Counted from the stretch's first letter, positions 33,324 through 43,396 are shown. The stretch: 51,458 nucleotides of DNA from Adonisia turfae CCMR0081 (GCF_011009555.1 NZ_QXHD01000004.1:2298276-2349733), one strand, 5' to 3'. The notes: a model not told the origin generated them from the letters alone. A program made the numbers and translations.

Positions 33324-33890
33324 TTACTCGTATCGCACCCCATTGTGTTCTAGCCATCCATCTGCATGCCAATCTTTGGGATCATCATGGGTCCAGTGCA
33401 GCACACCTCCCCGCTCATTCCATTCATATTCACCCCGAAATCGCACCTCATCACCGACGCGTAACGCATCGATACGAGAAGCGACATCCCTATCAATATT
33501 GTGACTGACCAGCAGCGATTGCCCTGAGGCTAGTCGCAAAATAAACTTTTGATGACGAGAGCCTTCCAAATCATCTGGCAGTAGCTTTTCGACACGTCCT
33601 ACCCCTTCTACAATCAGGTCAGACTCACCATTGCGATAAGCTTCCATCAAAGCATCATCACCTTTAACATCAGTCCGTCGAAAGTCGTCTCTTGCAGCAG
33701 CATCAGCCATAGGTACAGACAAAGGAAACAATAAAGACACTTTTACCACTGGCACAAGCAGTATTAAAACAGACAAAGTGGTTACTATTAAAAACGTTGA
33801 AAACGCTTTTATAGCCTTGTTTATAGCTATCTCAGTGGGAAACCGTATACGGTAGTGTCGGTGTAATTTTACCCCATCCCATGGGGGCAT
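33324..33890 (-). CDS. DUF3465 family protein
   Basis: A 188-residue protein, exported or membrane-anchored. One hydrophobic segment (FSTFLIVTTLSVLILLVPVV, about 31-50) precedes a beta-rich domain from about residue 80: DLIVEGVGRVEKLLPDD, RHQKFILRLASGQSLLVSHN, LRVGDEVRFRGEYEWNERGGVLHWTHDDP and the end DGWLEHNGVRYE. This pattern is DUF3465 (an OB-like small domain of unknown role). The start is uncertain: the ATG at 33890 is the earliest in frame, but a later one may be used. It is divergent from the DUF1232 gene. Confidence 0.82.
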   Translation of the reverse strand: MPPWDGVKLHRHYRIRFPTEIAINKAIKAFSTFLIVTTLSVLILLVPVVKVSLLFPLSVPMADAAARDDFRRTDVKGDDALMEAYRNGESDLIVEGVGRVEKLLPDDLEGSRHQKFILRLASGQSLLVSHNIDRDVASRIDALRVGDEVRFRGEYEWNERGGVLHWTHDDPKDWHADGWLEHNGVRYE

Positions 33891-33955
33891 TCACCACCTG
33901 CACCCATTCTCTCCTTTTGCGATGATGAATTTGTCGAACAAGAGAGATACGGCCC

Positions 33956-34285
33956 ATGAAGACATCTGCACAGCAACCTATTATTGAAGGGATTCGCAAC
34001 TGGTACCGCAACGCCATTCGTAACTCTAAATATCGTTGGCTTGTGGTTTTTGGTAGTCTTCTATATCTTGTCAGTCCCTTGGATATCTTGCCTGATGTTT
34101 TGCCGATTATTGGCTGGCTCGACGATGGCATTATCGCTACTCTTCTAGTTACTGAAGTGTCTCAACTCTTGTTCGAACAGGTAAACGCCTCTAAGAAAAA
34201 GAATCATCAAGAGGCTAATTATTCTCCTGATACCACTAGCACAACCGAGCAGGTGGTTGATGTAGAGGTGGTATCCGTTAGCTAG
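33956..34285 (+). CDS. YkvA / DUF1232 small membrane protein
   Basis: A 109-residue protein with the YkvA motif LLYLVSPLDILPDVLPIIGWLDDGIIATLL (about 35-64), a hydrophobic hairpin with conserved Pro and Asp residues. A basic N-terminus precedes it and a Thr/Val/Glu-rich tail follows. The biochemical role of DUF1232 proteins is unknown. It starts at the ATG at 33956. The next gene follows with only 71 bp, on the same strand, so the two are probably cotranscribed. Confidence 0.88.
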   Translation: MKTSAQQPIIEGIRNWYRNAIRNSKYRWLVVFGSLLYLVSPLDILPDVLPIIGWLDDGIIATLLVTEVSQLLFEQVNASKKKNHQEANYSPDTTSTTEQVVDVEVVSVS

Positions 34286-34356
34286 CTCAGTCTTTGAGTA
34301 AGTTTGTCGCGCTCATCACGTTTCATTATTCACTTTATTCAATAAGGCACAGAATC

Positions 34357-34791
34357 ATGACCAATACCAACACCCAAGTAATCAACGAAAACTTCCAGTC
34401 CATCAAAGCAGAAGGCGGACGTCGTACTCAAAAGATTGGCGATATTCTTAAGTCCGCTTTCTCGGAGGCTATCAGTGAAGTAAAAGAAGGTGCCAGCACC
34501 GTTCACCCCCTTGCTAAAGATCTAGCCGATAACGCCGTTCAAGTAGTCAAAGAAAAAGGACAGGAAGCCTATGTAAATGCAAAACAGGCGGCACAGGAAA
34601 CGGCTACTGATGAGAAAGACATTGTGACTCAGTTCAAGCTAAAACTACAGGCTATCGTGGAAGCGATTAAGGCCACACTATTAGGTAAGGTAAAGACGGC
34701 AGATGATGAGACTGCCGCTGAGACGGTCAAATTAATTGAACAGGAGACTGAGGTGCAAACCGTAGTTACGGTGGGTTCTACAGCTGCTTAA
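34357..34791 (+). CDS. LEA-like / amphipathic helical hypothetical protein
   Basis: A 144-residue hydrophilic protein dominated by 11-residue-style amphipathic helices: SAFSEAISEVKEGASTVHPLAKDLADNAVQVVKEKGQEAY, VNAKQAAQETATDEKDIV, FKLKLQAIVEAIKATLLG. It lacks Cys, and its Ala/Lys/Glu/Thr composition resembles LEA or apolipoprotein-type proteins that coat membranes or protect against drying. I use the ATG at 34357 (MTNTNTQVI), with TAAGG about 10 nt upstream; an ATG 21 codons earlier would add a hydrophobic leader that does not fit. It may work with the DUF1232 protein upstream. A terminator follows. Confidence 0.7.
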   Translation: MTNTNTQVINENFQSIKAEGGRRTQKIGDILKSAFSEAISEVKEGASTVHPLAKDLADNAVQVVKEKGQEAYVNAKQAAQETATDEKDIVTQFKLKLQAIVEAIKATLLGKVKTADDETAAETVKLIEQETEVQTVVTVGSTAA

Positions 34792-34843
34792 TCTTGTCAG
34801 GTTTCTCTCCTTTTCCTAGAGTTTTGTTAGGTACGTAAACTAG

Positions 34844-34876
34844 ACGCTAGTTTCCCTTAGGACTAGCGTTTTTTTT
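34844..34876 (+). terminator. Rho-independent terminator
   Basis: An 8-bp stem ACGCTAGT (34844-34851) / ACTAGCGT (34862-34869) followed by eight T (34869-34876). It ends the DUF1232-LEA-like transcript. Confidence 0.9.
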
Positions 34877-34881
34877 GTTTA

Positions 34882-34913
34882 CTGTAGGGGCACCGTAGGC
34901 AATGCCCCTACAG
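34882..34913. repeat. GTAGGGGCA-type hairpin repeat
   Basis: CTGTAGGGGCA (34882-34892) and TGCCCCTACAG (34903-34913), 11 perfect base pairs with a 10-nt loop, 11 bp before the convergent mnmG stop. Similar elements lie at 11703-11717 (short) and 22592-22637 (decayed). It probably doubles as the mnmG terminator. Confidence 0.8.
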
Positions 34914-34923
34914 GGATGAGCCT

Positions 34924-36846
34924 TTATGTTTTGGCTAATGCTTCTTTTTTGCGTTCCTTGATTTCTAAATGTACTAGGAGTGCATTGATATCTGCAGGAT
35001 TAACACCACCGATCCGAGTGGCCTGACCTACGGTTAAGGGTTTAAAAGATGTTAGCTTCTCGCGAGCTTCCATCGATAACGTGTCAATGCTCATGTAGTT
35101 AATATCTTTTGGTAGCTTGCGGTTCTGTTGTTTGGCTACTTGCTCAATCTGACTTTGCTGACGCTGAATGTAGCCTGAATACTTAATATCGATTTCAGCA
35201 CCTTCTTTTTCGGCCCGTGTTAGGTCTGAATTACCTAAATCGTATTGCTCCAGATGGGTGTAATGGAACCGGGGGCGACGGAGGAGATCGGCAAGTGCGA
35301 TCGCATCCTTGATTTTCTGCCCCGTATCCGCCGCAATCTGCTTACCCACAGGTTCATGAGCCTTCACCCGTGTACTGTGCAGTCGCTTTTTTTCAGCCGC
35401 AATATTCTCCTGTTTGCGCCGATATAGTTCCCACCGTCGGTCATCCACCAAACCAATGTCACGCCCCAGAGGCGTTAACCGCTGATCCGCATTGTCTGAA
35501 CGTAGGATCAACCGATATTCCGACCGTGATGTGAGCATCCGGTAGGGCTCTCGCAAATCCTTAGTACACAGGTCATCAATGAGCGTACCGATATAACTAC
35601 CCTCACGGGGAAAGATAATCATCTCGTCACCACGGCCATAGCGAACAGAGTTAACACCAGCAACAAACCCTTGGGCCGCAGCTTCTTCATAGCCTGTTGT
35701 ACCGTTGATTTGTCCCGCACAGAACAATCCCTCAATTTTTTTTGTCATCAGTGTGGGAAAACACTGGGTGGCAGGTAAATAGTCATACTCCACCGCATAG
35801 GCCGGACGTAGCATGGTGCAGTTTTCCAAACCAGGTAGGCTGCGTAACATCGCCCGTTGAATACTTTCGGGCAACCCCGTAGAAAATCCCTGCACATAAA
35901 TCTCAGGAATTGTACGACCTTCTGGCTCTAAAAAGATTTGGTGACTTTCTTTATCAGCAAAGCGAACAATCTTATCTTCAATGCTTGGACAATAGCGAGG
36001 TCCCTTAGAATCTACCCAGCCACCATAGATAGGAGACATGTGGAGATTCTCTTGGATGATGCGATGCGTTTCTGCTGTCGTACGAGTTAGGTGACAATCC
36101 ATCGGTTCACGCTCAACCCACACATCTGGGTCAAAGCTAAACCAGCGTACATCCGTGTCGCTTGGCTGCTTCTCTAAAACATCAAAATTGATCGTGCGTC
36201 GGTCAACACGGGCTGGGGTCCCTGTCTTGAGGCGACCTGTTTCAAACCCTAACTGGTTTAGAGTGTCAGTTAGACCAACAGCTGCAAACTCCCCCGCTCG
36301 ACCCGCCGCCATTGATTTGTTGCCCACCCAGATAACACCCCCTAAGAAAGTACCTGTGGTGAGAATCACCGCTTTACAGCGAAAGGCAACACCAAAGTAG
36401 GTTTGAACACCAATCACCTCATCGTTGTCACCCAGTACTAAATCTGTTGCCATCCCCTCACGTAGTACCAGATTCTCCTGGTTTTCTACGATGGTTTTCA
36501 TGGTGGCGGCATATTCGCGCTTGTCGGTCTGTGCCCGCAGAGCCCACACTGCCGGACCACGGGAATTATTCAATACCCGCTTTTGTAGATAGGTGCGGTC
36601 GGCCATTTTGCCAATTTCTCCACCCAGGGCATCCACCTCATGGGTTAGCTGTGACTTTGCTGGCCCACCGATTGCTGGGTTACAAGGCTGCCAGGCAATT
36701 CTGTCCAGGTTGAGGGTAAGCAGCAGCGTCCGAGCCCCTAACCGTGCTGAAGCCAGCGCGGCTTCACAGCCCGCATGGCCTGCACCGATCACGACTACAT
36801 CAAATTCATCTAAAAACTCTACTGAGCTGCTCATAGGCCTATCCAT
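34924..36846 (-). CDS. mnmG: tRNA uridine-5-carboxymethylaminomethyl modification enzyme MnmG
   Basis: A 640-residue FAD enzyme (GidA) that with MnmE modifies U34 of several tRNAs. Seen: [23 protein letters not shown] (FAD loop), [25 protein letters not shown], the MnmG signature [46 protein letters not shown] and the C-terminal helical domain ending near [14 protein letters not shown]. Length fits the long MnmG form. The start may be the ATG at 36846 or 36834 ([11 protein letters not shown]); both lie before the FAD loop. It is a stand-alone gene on the minus strand. Confidence 0.97.
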   Translation of the reverse strand: MDRPMSSSVEFLDEFDVVVIGAGHAGCEAALASARLGARTLLLTLNLDRIAWQPCNPAIGGPAKSQLTHEVDALGGEIGKMADRTYLQKRVLNNSRGPAVWALRAQTDKREYAATMKTIVENQENLVLREGMATDLVLGDNDEVIGVQTYFGVAFRCKAVILTTGTFLGGVIWVGNKSMAAGRAGEFAAVGLTDTLNQLGFETGRLKTGTPARVDRRTINFDVLEKQPSDTDVRWFSFDPDVWVEREPMDCHLTRTTAETHRIIQENLHMSPIYGGWVDSKGPRYCPSIEDKIVRFADKESHQIFLEPEGRTIPEIYVQGFSTGLPESIQRAMLRSLPGLENCTMLRPAYAVEYDYLPATQCFPTLMTKKIEGLFCAGQINGTTGYEEAAAQGFVAGVNSVRYGRGDEMIIFPREGSYIGTLIDDLCTKDLREPYRMLTSRSEYRLILRSDNADQRLTPLGRDIGLVDDRRWELYRRKQENIAAEKKRLHSTRVKAHEPVGKQIAADTGQKIKDAIALADLLRRPRFHYTHLEQYDLGNSDLTRAEKEGAEIDIKYSGYIQRQQSQIEQVAKQQNRKLPKDINYMSIDTLSMEAREKLTSFKPLTVGQATRIGGVNPADINALLVHLEIKERKKEALAKT

Positions 36847-37151
36847 CCAGCGTTTCCCGTTGCTGATTTTTGCAAGATACCGATCTGGATTGAGTGCAAT
36901 CCAGCAAAACTTGTCAGCTTCAACCCGATCGGGGGATCAGCAGCGTCAAGCGTTATTTATTCTAAACCCTCAATCCTGCTACAGTTAGGTTTCAGGATTG
37001 AGTTGATTAGAGTTAATCAATTGACAATTTTTACTAACCCCCTTTGGTATAGATTAATGTGGGGTTTGGAATCGGGTGCTTCTACGCCCTCGGGCCTTGA
37101 GTTTTTATTTACTCAAGGCCTCTGTTTATTGCCCCCACAGGAAACTCAACC
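36847..37151. other. Divergent intergenic region with three hairpins upstream of the HAD gene
   Basis: About 305 bp. Perfect stems: CTCAATCCTG/CAGGATTGAG (36969-36978, 36993-37002), TTGATTA/TAATCAA (37003-37009, 37014-37020), and GGCCTTGAGT/ACTCAAGGCC (37093-37102, 37111-37120). A TTGACA box (37021-37026) and TATAGA (37048-37053) lie 21 bp apart, a poorly spaced promoter candidate. Transcription from it would place the last hairpin in the leader of the HAD gene mRNA, or end a short RNA there, as a weak T-rich run (TCTGTTTATT) follows. Confidence 0.5.
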
Positions 37152-37961
37152 ATGCAACCAGATGTTCTGGCATTTGATTTCGATGGAGTAATTTGCGACG
37201 GGTTGATCGAATATTTTCAGACGGCGTGGCGGGCTTATTGCAAACTGTTTAAACCAGACAGCTTAGAGCCCCCTAAAGGACTAGCTAAGCAGTTTTATCC
37301 GCTGCGTCCCGTGATTGAGACCGGCTGGGAAATGCCCATGCTGTTACGCGCTTTAGTCTCAGGTAAAACAGCTGAGGAAATTATTCCAGGCTGGCCAACC
37401 CTGGCGCTGCCGTTTTTAGAAGAAACCCAGCTTACCCAGGCTGAAGCTGCCAAAATTTTGGATGGTGAACGTGACCACTGGATTGCCACCGACTTAGACA
37501 ACTGGCTAGCCCAGCATCGGTTCTATCCCAATATGTTAACCGTACTACAAGCCTCTCTGGAAAAACGCCCCACCTATATTGTCAGCACCAAAGAAGGCCG
37601 TTTTATCCAGCAGCTACTTAAACAAAGCGGTGTGGCCATGCCCGCTGAGAATATTCTGGGTAAAGAGGTTAAACGACCCAAATATGAAACGCTGCGATTG
37701 CTGACAGCAAGCCATATGGCTCAGACGGAAACTGATCAGGAAGTTCAAGGATATCATCCTGCTCCCCCTAGTATCTGGTTTATCGAAGACCGGATCAAGG
37801 CTCTCCAGTCTGTCAAGAAACAACCTGACCTAGACCACGTTGAACTGTTTCTAGCCGACTGGGGCTATAACTTAGGGCCTGAACGTCAAGCGGCTCAGGA
37901 AGACGATCGAATTCATCTGCTATCGTTAGATTCGATAGTACAAAGGTTCGATATCGTTTAG
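37152..37961 (+). CDS. HAD superfamily hydrolase
   Basis: A 269-residue protein starting VLAFDFDGVICDG, with nucleophile D9 and acid/base D11, the HAD motif I (DxDG). A large helical cap (about 20-115) follows. Motif II is probably the Ser/Thr in TYIVSTKEG and motif III the Lys in ILGKEVKRPKYE; motif IV may be IWFIEDRI. Substrates could be phosphomonoesters or small phosphoglycolate-like compounds, but this is open. The ATG has AGGAA about 11 nt upstream. Only 15 bp separate it from the NurA gene, so one operon is likely. Confidence 0.85.
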   Translation: MQPDVLAFDFDGVICDGLIEYFQTAWRAYCKLFKPDSLEPPKGLAKQFYPLRPVIETGWEMPMLLRALVSGKTAEEIIPGWPTLALPFLEETQLTQAEAAKILDGERDHWIATDLDNWLAQHRFYPNMLTVLQASLEKRPTYIVSTKEGRFIQQLLKQSGVAMPAENILGKEVKRPKYETLRLLTASHMAQTETDQEVQGYHPAPPSIWFIEDRIKALQSVKKQPDLDHVELFLADWGYNLGPERQAAQEDDRIHLLSLDSIVQRFDIV

Positions 37962-37976
37962 GCGGCTGGCAGCACC

Positions 37977-39221
37977 ATGCTGGATCTATCAAAAATTGCA
38001 CAGCAGATGCAGGGGATCAGTAATCACCTGGCCAAGGAGGCTGAGGCAGCGAAGACAAGGATTGCGATCGCAACCCAACTTCTCCACCAGGCCCAATTAC
38101 AGCAACCCCATTTAATCCAGCAACTCCAAACCCATGGTCCGCAAATTGGTTTTGCCGCCGCCGCACCGGTTGAACCACTAGATACCCGAGTCAACATCAA
38201 ACCTGCCCCCGAAGCCCACACTGTCCTTGCCACCGACGGTTCACAGATCAACCCCAGCCACCACGAAATTGCCTATTGCTATTTGCTTAACATCGGTCGT
38301 ATTGTGCTGCACTACGGCCAAAGTCGCTTCCCAATGCTCGATAGCCAGCCAGAGGTGATTTATCGTCCCGAGGACCTTTACACATCGCGCCAGTGGGGCA
38401 TTCGCACAGAAGAGTGGATGGGCTATCGCCGGACGGTATCAGAATCCGTGGTATTGGCAGAGTTAGGTCTGGATGTGCATGGAGGGCAAGGAGAGCCGAG
38501 GCAGCCGGAGACGCAAGCAACCTTAGAAGCCAGGCAATCCTCACCCCATGCATCCATCCCCACCCTGGCCATGACCGATGGGTCATTAATTTATTGGTTT
38601 CTCGATCAACTGCCCGCACCCGCCAGGGATCAAATTCTTGAGCCCATCCTGGTGGCCTGGGATACCCTCCGTGCAGCCCAGGTCCCCCTGGTGGGATATC
38701 TCAGCGCCTCACGGAGCAGCGAAGCCCTTAACTTTCTACGCCTGCAGAGCTGTCCCTATGGGCAACCAGATTGTCAAAAGCACTGCGAAGGGCAAACCGA
38801 CGGTGCCCCCTGTCAGGTATTTTCACCACTGCGAGACGTCACCTTGTGGGCCACGCTGCTAGAACCGGGACAGCGCGGCCCCTTATTCAAAAGCTCGGCA
38901 GATATTCTGCAACTTTATGGTGACCATCAAGTGTATTTTTGCCATGTCCATGTAGGCGCTGAAATTGCCCGTGTCGAGTTTCCTGAATGGGTGGTTAATG
39001 ACAATCAGCTATTTGAGAGCGCCCTGAGTCTGACCCTCACCCAAGTGCAGAAAGGCTTTGGCTACCCAGTTTCCCTGGCAGAAGCCCATAACCAGGCGGT
39101 GGTACGGGGGGGCGATCGCAACCGATTTTTTGCCCTACTTGAGCAGCAAATGATTCGCGCTGGTTTGCAAAATGTTGGCACCTCCTATAAAGAAGCTCGC
39201 AAACGCGGCAGCATTGCCTGA
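37977..39221 (+). CDS. NurA-domain nuclease
   Basis: A 414-residue protein of the NurA family, a 5'-3' DNA nuclease that works with the HerA translocase in end resection in archaea and some bacteria. Motifs: VLATDGSQINPS (metal Asp at about residue 87), TLAMTDGSLIYWF with a second Asp, VGYLSASRSSE, and the C-terminal PVSLAEAHNQAVVRGGDR (HxxAVV). A Cys-rich insert CPYGQPDCQKHC and GAPC (about 255-285) could bind metal. Start at the ATG at 37977, length somewhat above archaeal NurA. HerA is not in this window. The upstream HAD gene is close. Confidence 0.85.
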   Translation: MLDLSKIAQQMQGISNHLAKEAEAAKTRIAIATQLLHQAQLQQPHLIQQLQTHGPQIGFAAAAPVEPLDTRVNIKPAPEAHTVLATDGSQINPSHHEIAYCYLLNIGRIVLHYGQSRFPMLDSQPEVIYRPEDLYTSRQWGIRTEEWMGYRRTVSESVVLAELGLDVHGGQGEPRQPETQATLEARQSSPHASIPTLAMTDGSLIYWFLDQLPAPARDQILEPILVAWDTLRAAQVPLVGYLSASRSSEALNFLRLQSCPYGQPDCQKHCEGQTDGAPCQVFSPLRDVTLWATLLEPGQRGPLFKSSADILQLYGDHQVYFCHVHVGAEIARVEFPEWVVNDNQLFESALSLTLTQVQKGFGYPVSLAEAHNQAVVRGGDRNRFFALLEQQMIRAGLQNVGTSYKEARKRGSIA

Positions 39222-39465
39222 TCGACATCAGGGTGCGACTGCGCTCATCCCTGAAGATTTGGGTTCAGCTGCGCCCAGCCATTGGACGTCTCTGTATCAT
39301 CCGGAAAAAATTGCATGACAGCATTAAAATTTCCGCTCAAGCTATCGGGAATTCTCCCTAGAGGAATCGTTATTAATAGTACGTTGTTGCAAACGGACAC
39401 TCCCAAAGTCTTTGGTCTGTCAAACAACCCATAACAAATGTGATAATAACTACTCAGTACCTCTG

Positions 39466-40422
39466 ATGCATGTAGTCACTAGAGCTGCGGCTGTGAACTC
39501 GTCTCCCCAACCCCCGAGTCGCCATCTCTGGCAATGTACTCAAACGATTAACGCCCACAATAGCTGGATTCGTTCCATTGCCATTGATAGCCAAGCAAGA
39601 TACATCGTCAGCGGTAGCGGTGACCGCTCCGTAAAACTGTGGCATTTCAACAGTGGGCAGCTACATCAAACCCTGCAAGGTCATCAGGGATGGGTTAGAG
39701 CCTTAGCCATTAGTCCGGATGATTCATTGATTGCCAGCGGTGGCAATGAAAACAAGGTGTGTTTGTGGCAACTGGAGCAGGGCCAACAATTAGCCATCCT
39801 CAAAGGCCACACCGATAGCATCCGCACCGTGACGTTTAGTCCTGATGGTCAGTGGATATATACGGGTAGCCAGGATAAAACGGTGCGGCGCTGGTCAGCT
39901 GTCGATGGCACGTTACAAGGCATCCTAATTACCCATCAGCACTGGATTCGTACCCTGGTGCTGAGCCCCGATGGTTGCACCCTGGTCACCAGCACTCAAG
40001 ATCGGGAGATTAATATCTGCGATGCCAAAACTGGTCGCATTCTTCATCGTTTACAACGGCATACAGATGACATCGTATCCCTTGCCATCAGTCCCGATGG
40101 TGAGTTACTAGTGAGCGGCGGAGCTGACAATAAAGTCATGTTTTGGCGACTGGGGGACGGTCGGTTTCTAGCCGAACTTGATGCCCACAGCCAAGGGGTG
40201 AATAGCGTTACGTTTAGTGGCGATGGCAAACTTTTGGCGACCGCCAGTCGCGATCGCACCATCCGCATTTGGAATATGACCACCCGCAAATTGCTCGATA
40301 TCCTTGAAGGCCACGAAAGCGGCGTCTGGTCAGCCGTATTTGCCCCCGATGGCCGCACCCTGATCAGCGGAGACTGGGCCGGTCAACTTCGATGCTGGCA
40401 GTTATCTAATGTAGGGGATTGA
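39466..40422 (+). CDS. Seven-bladed WD40 repeat protein
   Basis: About 318 residues forming seven WD40 repeats, enough for one full propeller. Each has a GH or H motif, SPDG and a final W-type position: [99 protein letters not shown] and [17 protein letters not shown]. There is no kinase, protease or NACHT domain, unlike many cyanobacterial WD40 proteins, so it is a plain scaffold. I use the ATG at 39466; the TTG at 39412 in frame would add 18 residues. It precedes nfu by 76 bp. Confidence 0.85.
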   Translation: MHVVTRAAAVNSSPQPPSRHLWQCTQTINAHNSWIRSIAIDSQARYIVSGSGDRSVKLWHFNSGQLHQTLQGHQGWVRALAISPDDSLIASGGNENKVCLWQLEQGQQLAILKGHTDSIRTVTFSPDGQWIYTGSQDKTVRRWSAVDGTLQGILITHQHWIRTLVLSPDGCTLVTSTQDREINICDAKTGRILHRLQRHTDDIVSLAISPDGELLVSGGADNKVMFWRLGDGRFLAELDAHSQGVNSVTFSGDGKLLATASRDRTIRIWNMTTRKLLDILEGHESGVWSAVFAPDGRTLISGDWAGQLRCWQLSNVGD

Positions 40423-40498
40423 AGAACTTAAGACCAAGCTTTTCTACTCAAAAGCTAGTATTAAAATAGCTGTTTCACTCTTTTTAAGAACCGACTCT

Positions 40499-40738
40499 AT
40501 GGAAACCCTAGCGCTCACCAACGACAACGTAGAAAAAGTACTTGACGAGCTCCGCCCTTACCTCATGGCTGACGGCGGCAACGTTGAACTAGTTGACATC
40601 GATGGCCCTGTAGTTAAACTACGCCTCCAAGGTGCTTGTGGCTCTTGCCCTAGCTCTGCCATGACCCTACGCATGGGTATCGAGCGTCGCCTACGCGAAT
40701 TTATCCCTGAAATTGCTGAGATCGAACAAGTAGCTTAG
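40499..40738 (+). CDS. nfu: NifU-like iron-sulfur scaffold (Nfu)
   Basis: A 79-residue stand-alone NifU C-terminal domain that holds or transfers a 4Fe-4S cluster. Motifs: [26 protein letters not shown], then [24 protein letters not shown] with the cluster CxxC. It matches chloroplast and cyanobacterial CnfU/Nfu, which matter for photosystem I and other Fe-S proteins. Starts at the ATG at 40499. A dispersed repeat lies just downstream, before serS. Confidence 0.95.
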   Translation: METLALTNDNVEKVLDELRPYLMADGGNVELVDIDGPVVKLRLQGACGSCPSSAMTLRMGIERRLREFIPEIAEIEQVA

Positions 40739-40740
40739 AG

Positions 40741-40784
40741 CATCAAAGTCCCTCTCCCCAAGGGAGAGGGATTTAGGGTGAGGG
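40741..40784. repeat. Dispersed CCCTCTCCC/GGGAGAGGG repeat, copy 1
   Basis: CATCAAA, then CCCTCTCCC (40750-40758), 3-nt loop, GGGAGAGGG (40762-40770), then ATTTAGGGTGAGGG. It sits between nfu and serS. The second copy at 43484-43525 has the same order of parts. Confidence 0.8.
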
Positions 40785-40823
40785 ATGTTATCCTGATTTA
40801 CTGGGAAAACTCGGTGAACCACA

Positions 40824-42110
40824 GTGCTTGATCTAAAGCTGATTCGACAAAATCCTGACCAAGTGGCAGCGGCCTTAGCCAAACGCAGCGGCGACTATGC
40901 AAACTCTCTATCTGAACTCCAGGCATTAGATAGTGAGCAGCGAGGCTTGGAGGGAGTGCGATCTCAACTCCAGGCTCGCAGTAATGAAATCGGCAAAGCC
41001 GTTGGTATGAAGATCAAGGGCGGTGCCGACCCTAAAGGTGACGAGGTCAAGGCATTACGCGGCGAAGGCAACCAGGTCAAAAAAGAGCTTGCCGAGCTAG
41101 AGCCTCAGGAAAAGGAACTCAAGGCCAAGATTCAAGATATTTTGCTAACCTTACCTAATTTGCCCAACGACACAACGCCAGAGGGTAAGGATGAAGAGGA
41201 GAATGTGGAAGTTCGTCGCTGGGGCGATGACCTGATTCCCCAGGGCGATGAGTTGCTTGCGCACTATGAGCTAGGTGAAAAGCTTGGCATCATGAACTTT
41301 GAGCGTTCAGTCAAAATTGCCCAGAGTCGATTTGTGACCTTGATCGGTGCTGGTGCAGCTCTAGAGCGAGCCTTGATTCAGTTTATGCTCAACCGCCATA
41401 CCAAGTCAGGCTACACCGAAATTTTGCCCCCCATCTTGGTCAACTCGGCCTCATTGACTGGCTCAGGGCAACTACCTAAGTTTGCTGAAGACAGCTTTAA
41501 ATGTGCAGATGATGATCTTTGGCTCACACCAACAGCTGAGGTTCCCCTCACAAATTTGCACCGCAGTGAAATTCTCACAGAAGATCAGCTGCCCATTAAC
41601 TACTGTGCCTATACCCCATGCTTTCGTCGAGAAGCAGGCAGCTATGGTCGCGATACCCGTGGTTTAATCCGCCTCCACCAATTCAATAAGGTGGAAATGT
41701 TTAAGTTTGTGCACCCAGACACCTCGTTTGATGAACTCGAAGCCTTGACGAAGGATGCTGAAGACATTTTGCAACAGCTGAAGCTACCTTATCGAGTACT
41801 CGCCCTTTGTACCGGTGACATCGGCTTTTCGGCCACCAAAACCTACGACTTAGAAGTATGGCTACCCTCAGCCAATCGCTACCGAGAAATCTCCAGCTGC
41901 TCCAACTGCGTTGATTTCCAGGCTCGCCGTGCTGACATTCGCTTTAAAACCCCAGGGCAGAAAGGTACTCAGTTTGTCCACACACTCAATGGTTCAGGGC
42001 TAGCTATTGGCCGTACCATGGCCGCTATCCTTGAAAACTACCAACAGCCTAATGGAGGCGTGAAAGTGCCTGAGGTCCTTCAACCCTACATGGGTCGCGA
42101 GTTTCTTTGA
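40824..42110 (+). CDS. serS: Seryl-tRNA synthetase
   Basis: A 428-residue class II synthetase. The N-terminal coiled-coil arm (about 30-105, for example [23 protein letters not shown]) is followed by [55 protein letters not shown] (motif 2), [19 protein letters not shown] and [20 protein letters not shown] (motif 3). The start is a GTG at 40824 ([12 protein letters not shown]), the normal position for SerS N-termini. The gene is 86 bp after nfu, with the repeat at 40741-40784 between them. Confidence 0.97.
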   Translation: MLDLKLIRQNPDQVAAALAKRSGDYANSLSELQALDSEQRGLEGVRSQLQARSNEIGKAVGMKIKGGADPKGDEVKALRGEGNQVKKELAELEPQEKELKAKIQDILLTLPNLPNDTTPEGKDEEENVEVRRWGDDLIPQGDELLAHYELGEKLGIMNFERSVKIAQSRFVTLIGAGAALERALIQFMLNRHTKSGYTEILPPILVNSASLTGSGQLPKFAEDSFKCADDDLWLTPTAEVPLTNLHRSEILTEDQLPINYCAYTPCFRREAGSYGRDTRGLIRLHQFNKVEMFKFVHPDTSFDELEALTKDAEDILQQLKLPYRVLALCTGDIGFSATKTYDLEVWLPSANRYREISSCSNCVDFQARRADIRFKTPGQKGTQFVHTLNGSGLAIGRTMAAILENYQQPNGGVKVPEVLQPYMGREFL

Positions 42111-42301
42111 AGCATTTAACCCACAGCTATTTAAAGGGAACGGTAGAATGGGAATCATAACAAACGTTTTTCGTTAATTGACTCGCTTGCTTGTCTTATT
42201 GACGTTGTCTGTCAATGCTTTTGTGGGTTTTCTGATGCCCAAGAGTAAACCTACGTTCTGAACCAATCAAGCGACTTTTACTGACCTACTTACTGTCTTC
42301 T

Positions 42302-43396
42302 ATGTCCGTTCTGGCCGTTATTTCTGTCATTGCCCTATTAATTTTCGTCCATGAGCTGGGCCACTTCCTAGCTGCTCGACTACAGGGCATTCACGTTAAC
42401 CGGTTTTCCATCGGTTTTGGCCCCATCCTGTGGAAGTTTCAAGGCTCTCGAACAGAATACGCGCTGCGGGCACTTCCCCTCGGTGGGTTTGTGGGTTTTC
42501 CCATGGATGAGGATTCGGACACCAGTTTTGCCCCTGACGATCCGAACCTGCTGCAAAATCGTCCGGTGATGGATCGGGCCATTGTGATGAGCGCAGGCGT
42601 GATTGCTAACCTTCTGTTTGCTTACCTTGTCTTTGTCATCCAGTTCACCAGCGTTGGCGTCCCTCAAGACTTTATACCTGAGCCAGGTGTCCTGATTCCT
42701 CAGGTCATGTCCAATACATCCCCAGCCGCCCAAGCTGGCATCAAAGCGGGAGATATTATCCTCTCCGTTGAGAATCAACCCCTTAACCAAGGCGAAGAAA
42801 ACGTACAGGTGTTGATTGATGCTATCCAAACTAGCCCTAATAAACCCGTTGATTTGCTCATCCAGCGGGGGAAACAGGAACTCAATCTAACGGTGACCCC
42901 TGACATGTCCCCCGAAGGGACGCCCATTATCGGTGTTCAGCTATATCCCAACGGTAGATTTAGCTATGAGCGTTCTGCTAATCCAATTGAGGTGCTTACG
43001 TTCGCCGCTGATGAATTTCAAAATGTATTTGTCCGCACAGCCGAGGGCTTCTTTGAATTAGCAACCAACTTTTCTGAAACATCCGACCAGGTATCCAGCC
43101 CTGTACGTATTGTTGAACAGGGTAGCACCATGGCCGATGCCAATATTATCAGCCTGTTTCCTTTTACGGCCCTGATTAGCGTCAACCTAGCCATCATTAA
43201 TATTCTGCCCTTACCCGCCCTAGACGGTGGTCAGCTGGCTTTTCTGCTGGTAGAAGCTCTACTGGGAAAACCGTTACCAAGACGAATTCAAGAGAGCGTC
43301 ATGCAAACGGGCCTGCTGCTGTTTCTTTGCTTAGGCAGCATGTTGATTGTTCGGGATATATCCCGCCTAGAAATTTTTCAGAATGTTTTTCAGTAG
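42302..43396 (+). CDS. rseP: RIP metalloprotease RseP (site-2 protease)
   Basis: A 364-residue membrane protease that cleaves transmembrane anti-sigma factors or signal remnants. HELGH at 17-21 is the zinc motif, GIHVNRFSIGFGPILW and YALRALPLGGFVGF follow, a PDZ domain (about 120-205; AGIKAGDIILSVENQPLNQG) and the C-terminal NILPLPALDGGQLAFLLVEALLGKPLP with the third zinc ligand Asp. The last helix (LLLFLCLGSMLIV) is typical. Starts at the ATG at 42302. The cyanobacterial homologue is thought to take part in acid-stress or nutrient signalling; that is from memory. Confidence 0.96.
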   Translation: MSVLAVISVIALLIFVHELGHFLAARLQGIHVNRFSIGFGPILWKFQGSRTEYALRALPLGGFVGFPMDEDSDTSFAPDDPNLLQNRPVMDRAIVMSAGVIANLLFAYLVFVIQFTSVGVPQDFIPEPGVLIPQVMSNTSPAAQAGIKAGDIILSVENQPLNQGEENVQVLIDAIQTSPNKPVDLLIQRGKQELNLTVTPDMSPEGTPIIGVQLYPNGRFSYERSANPIEVLTFAADEFQNVFVRTAEGFFELATNFSETSDQVSSPVRIVEQGSTMADANIISLFPFTALISVNLAIINILPLPALDGGQLAFLLVEALLGKPLPRRIQESVMQTGLLLFLCLGSMLIVRDISRLEIFQNVFQ

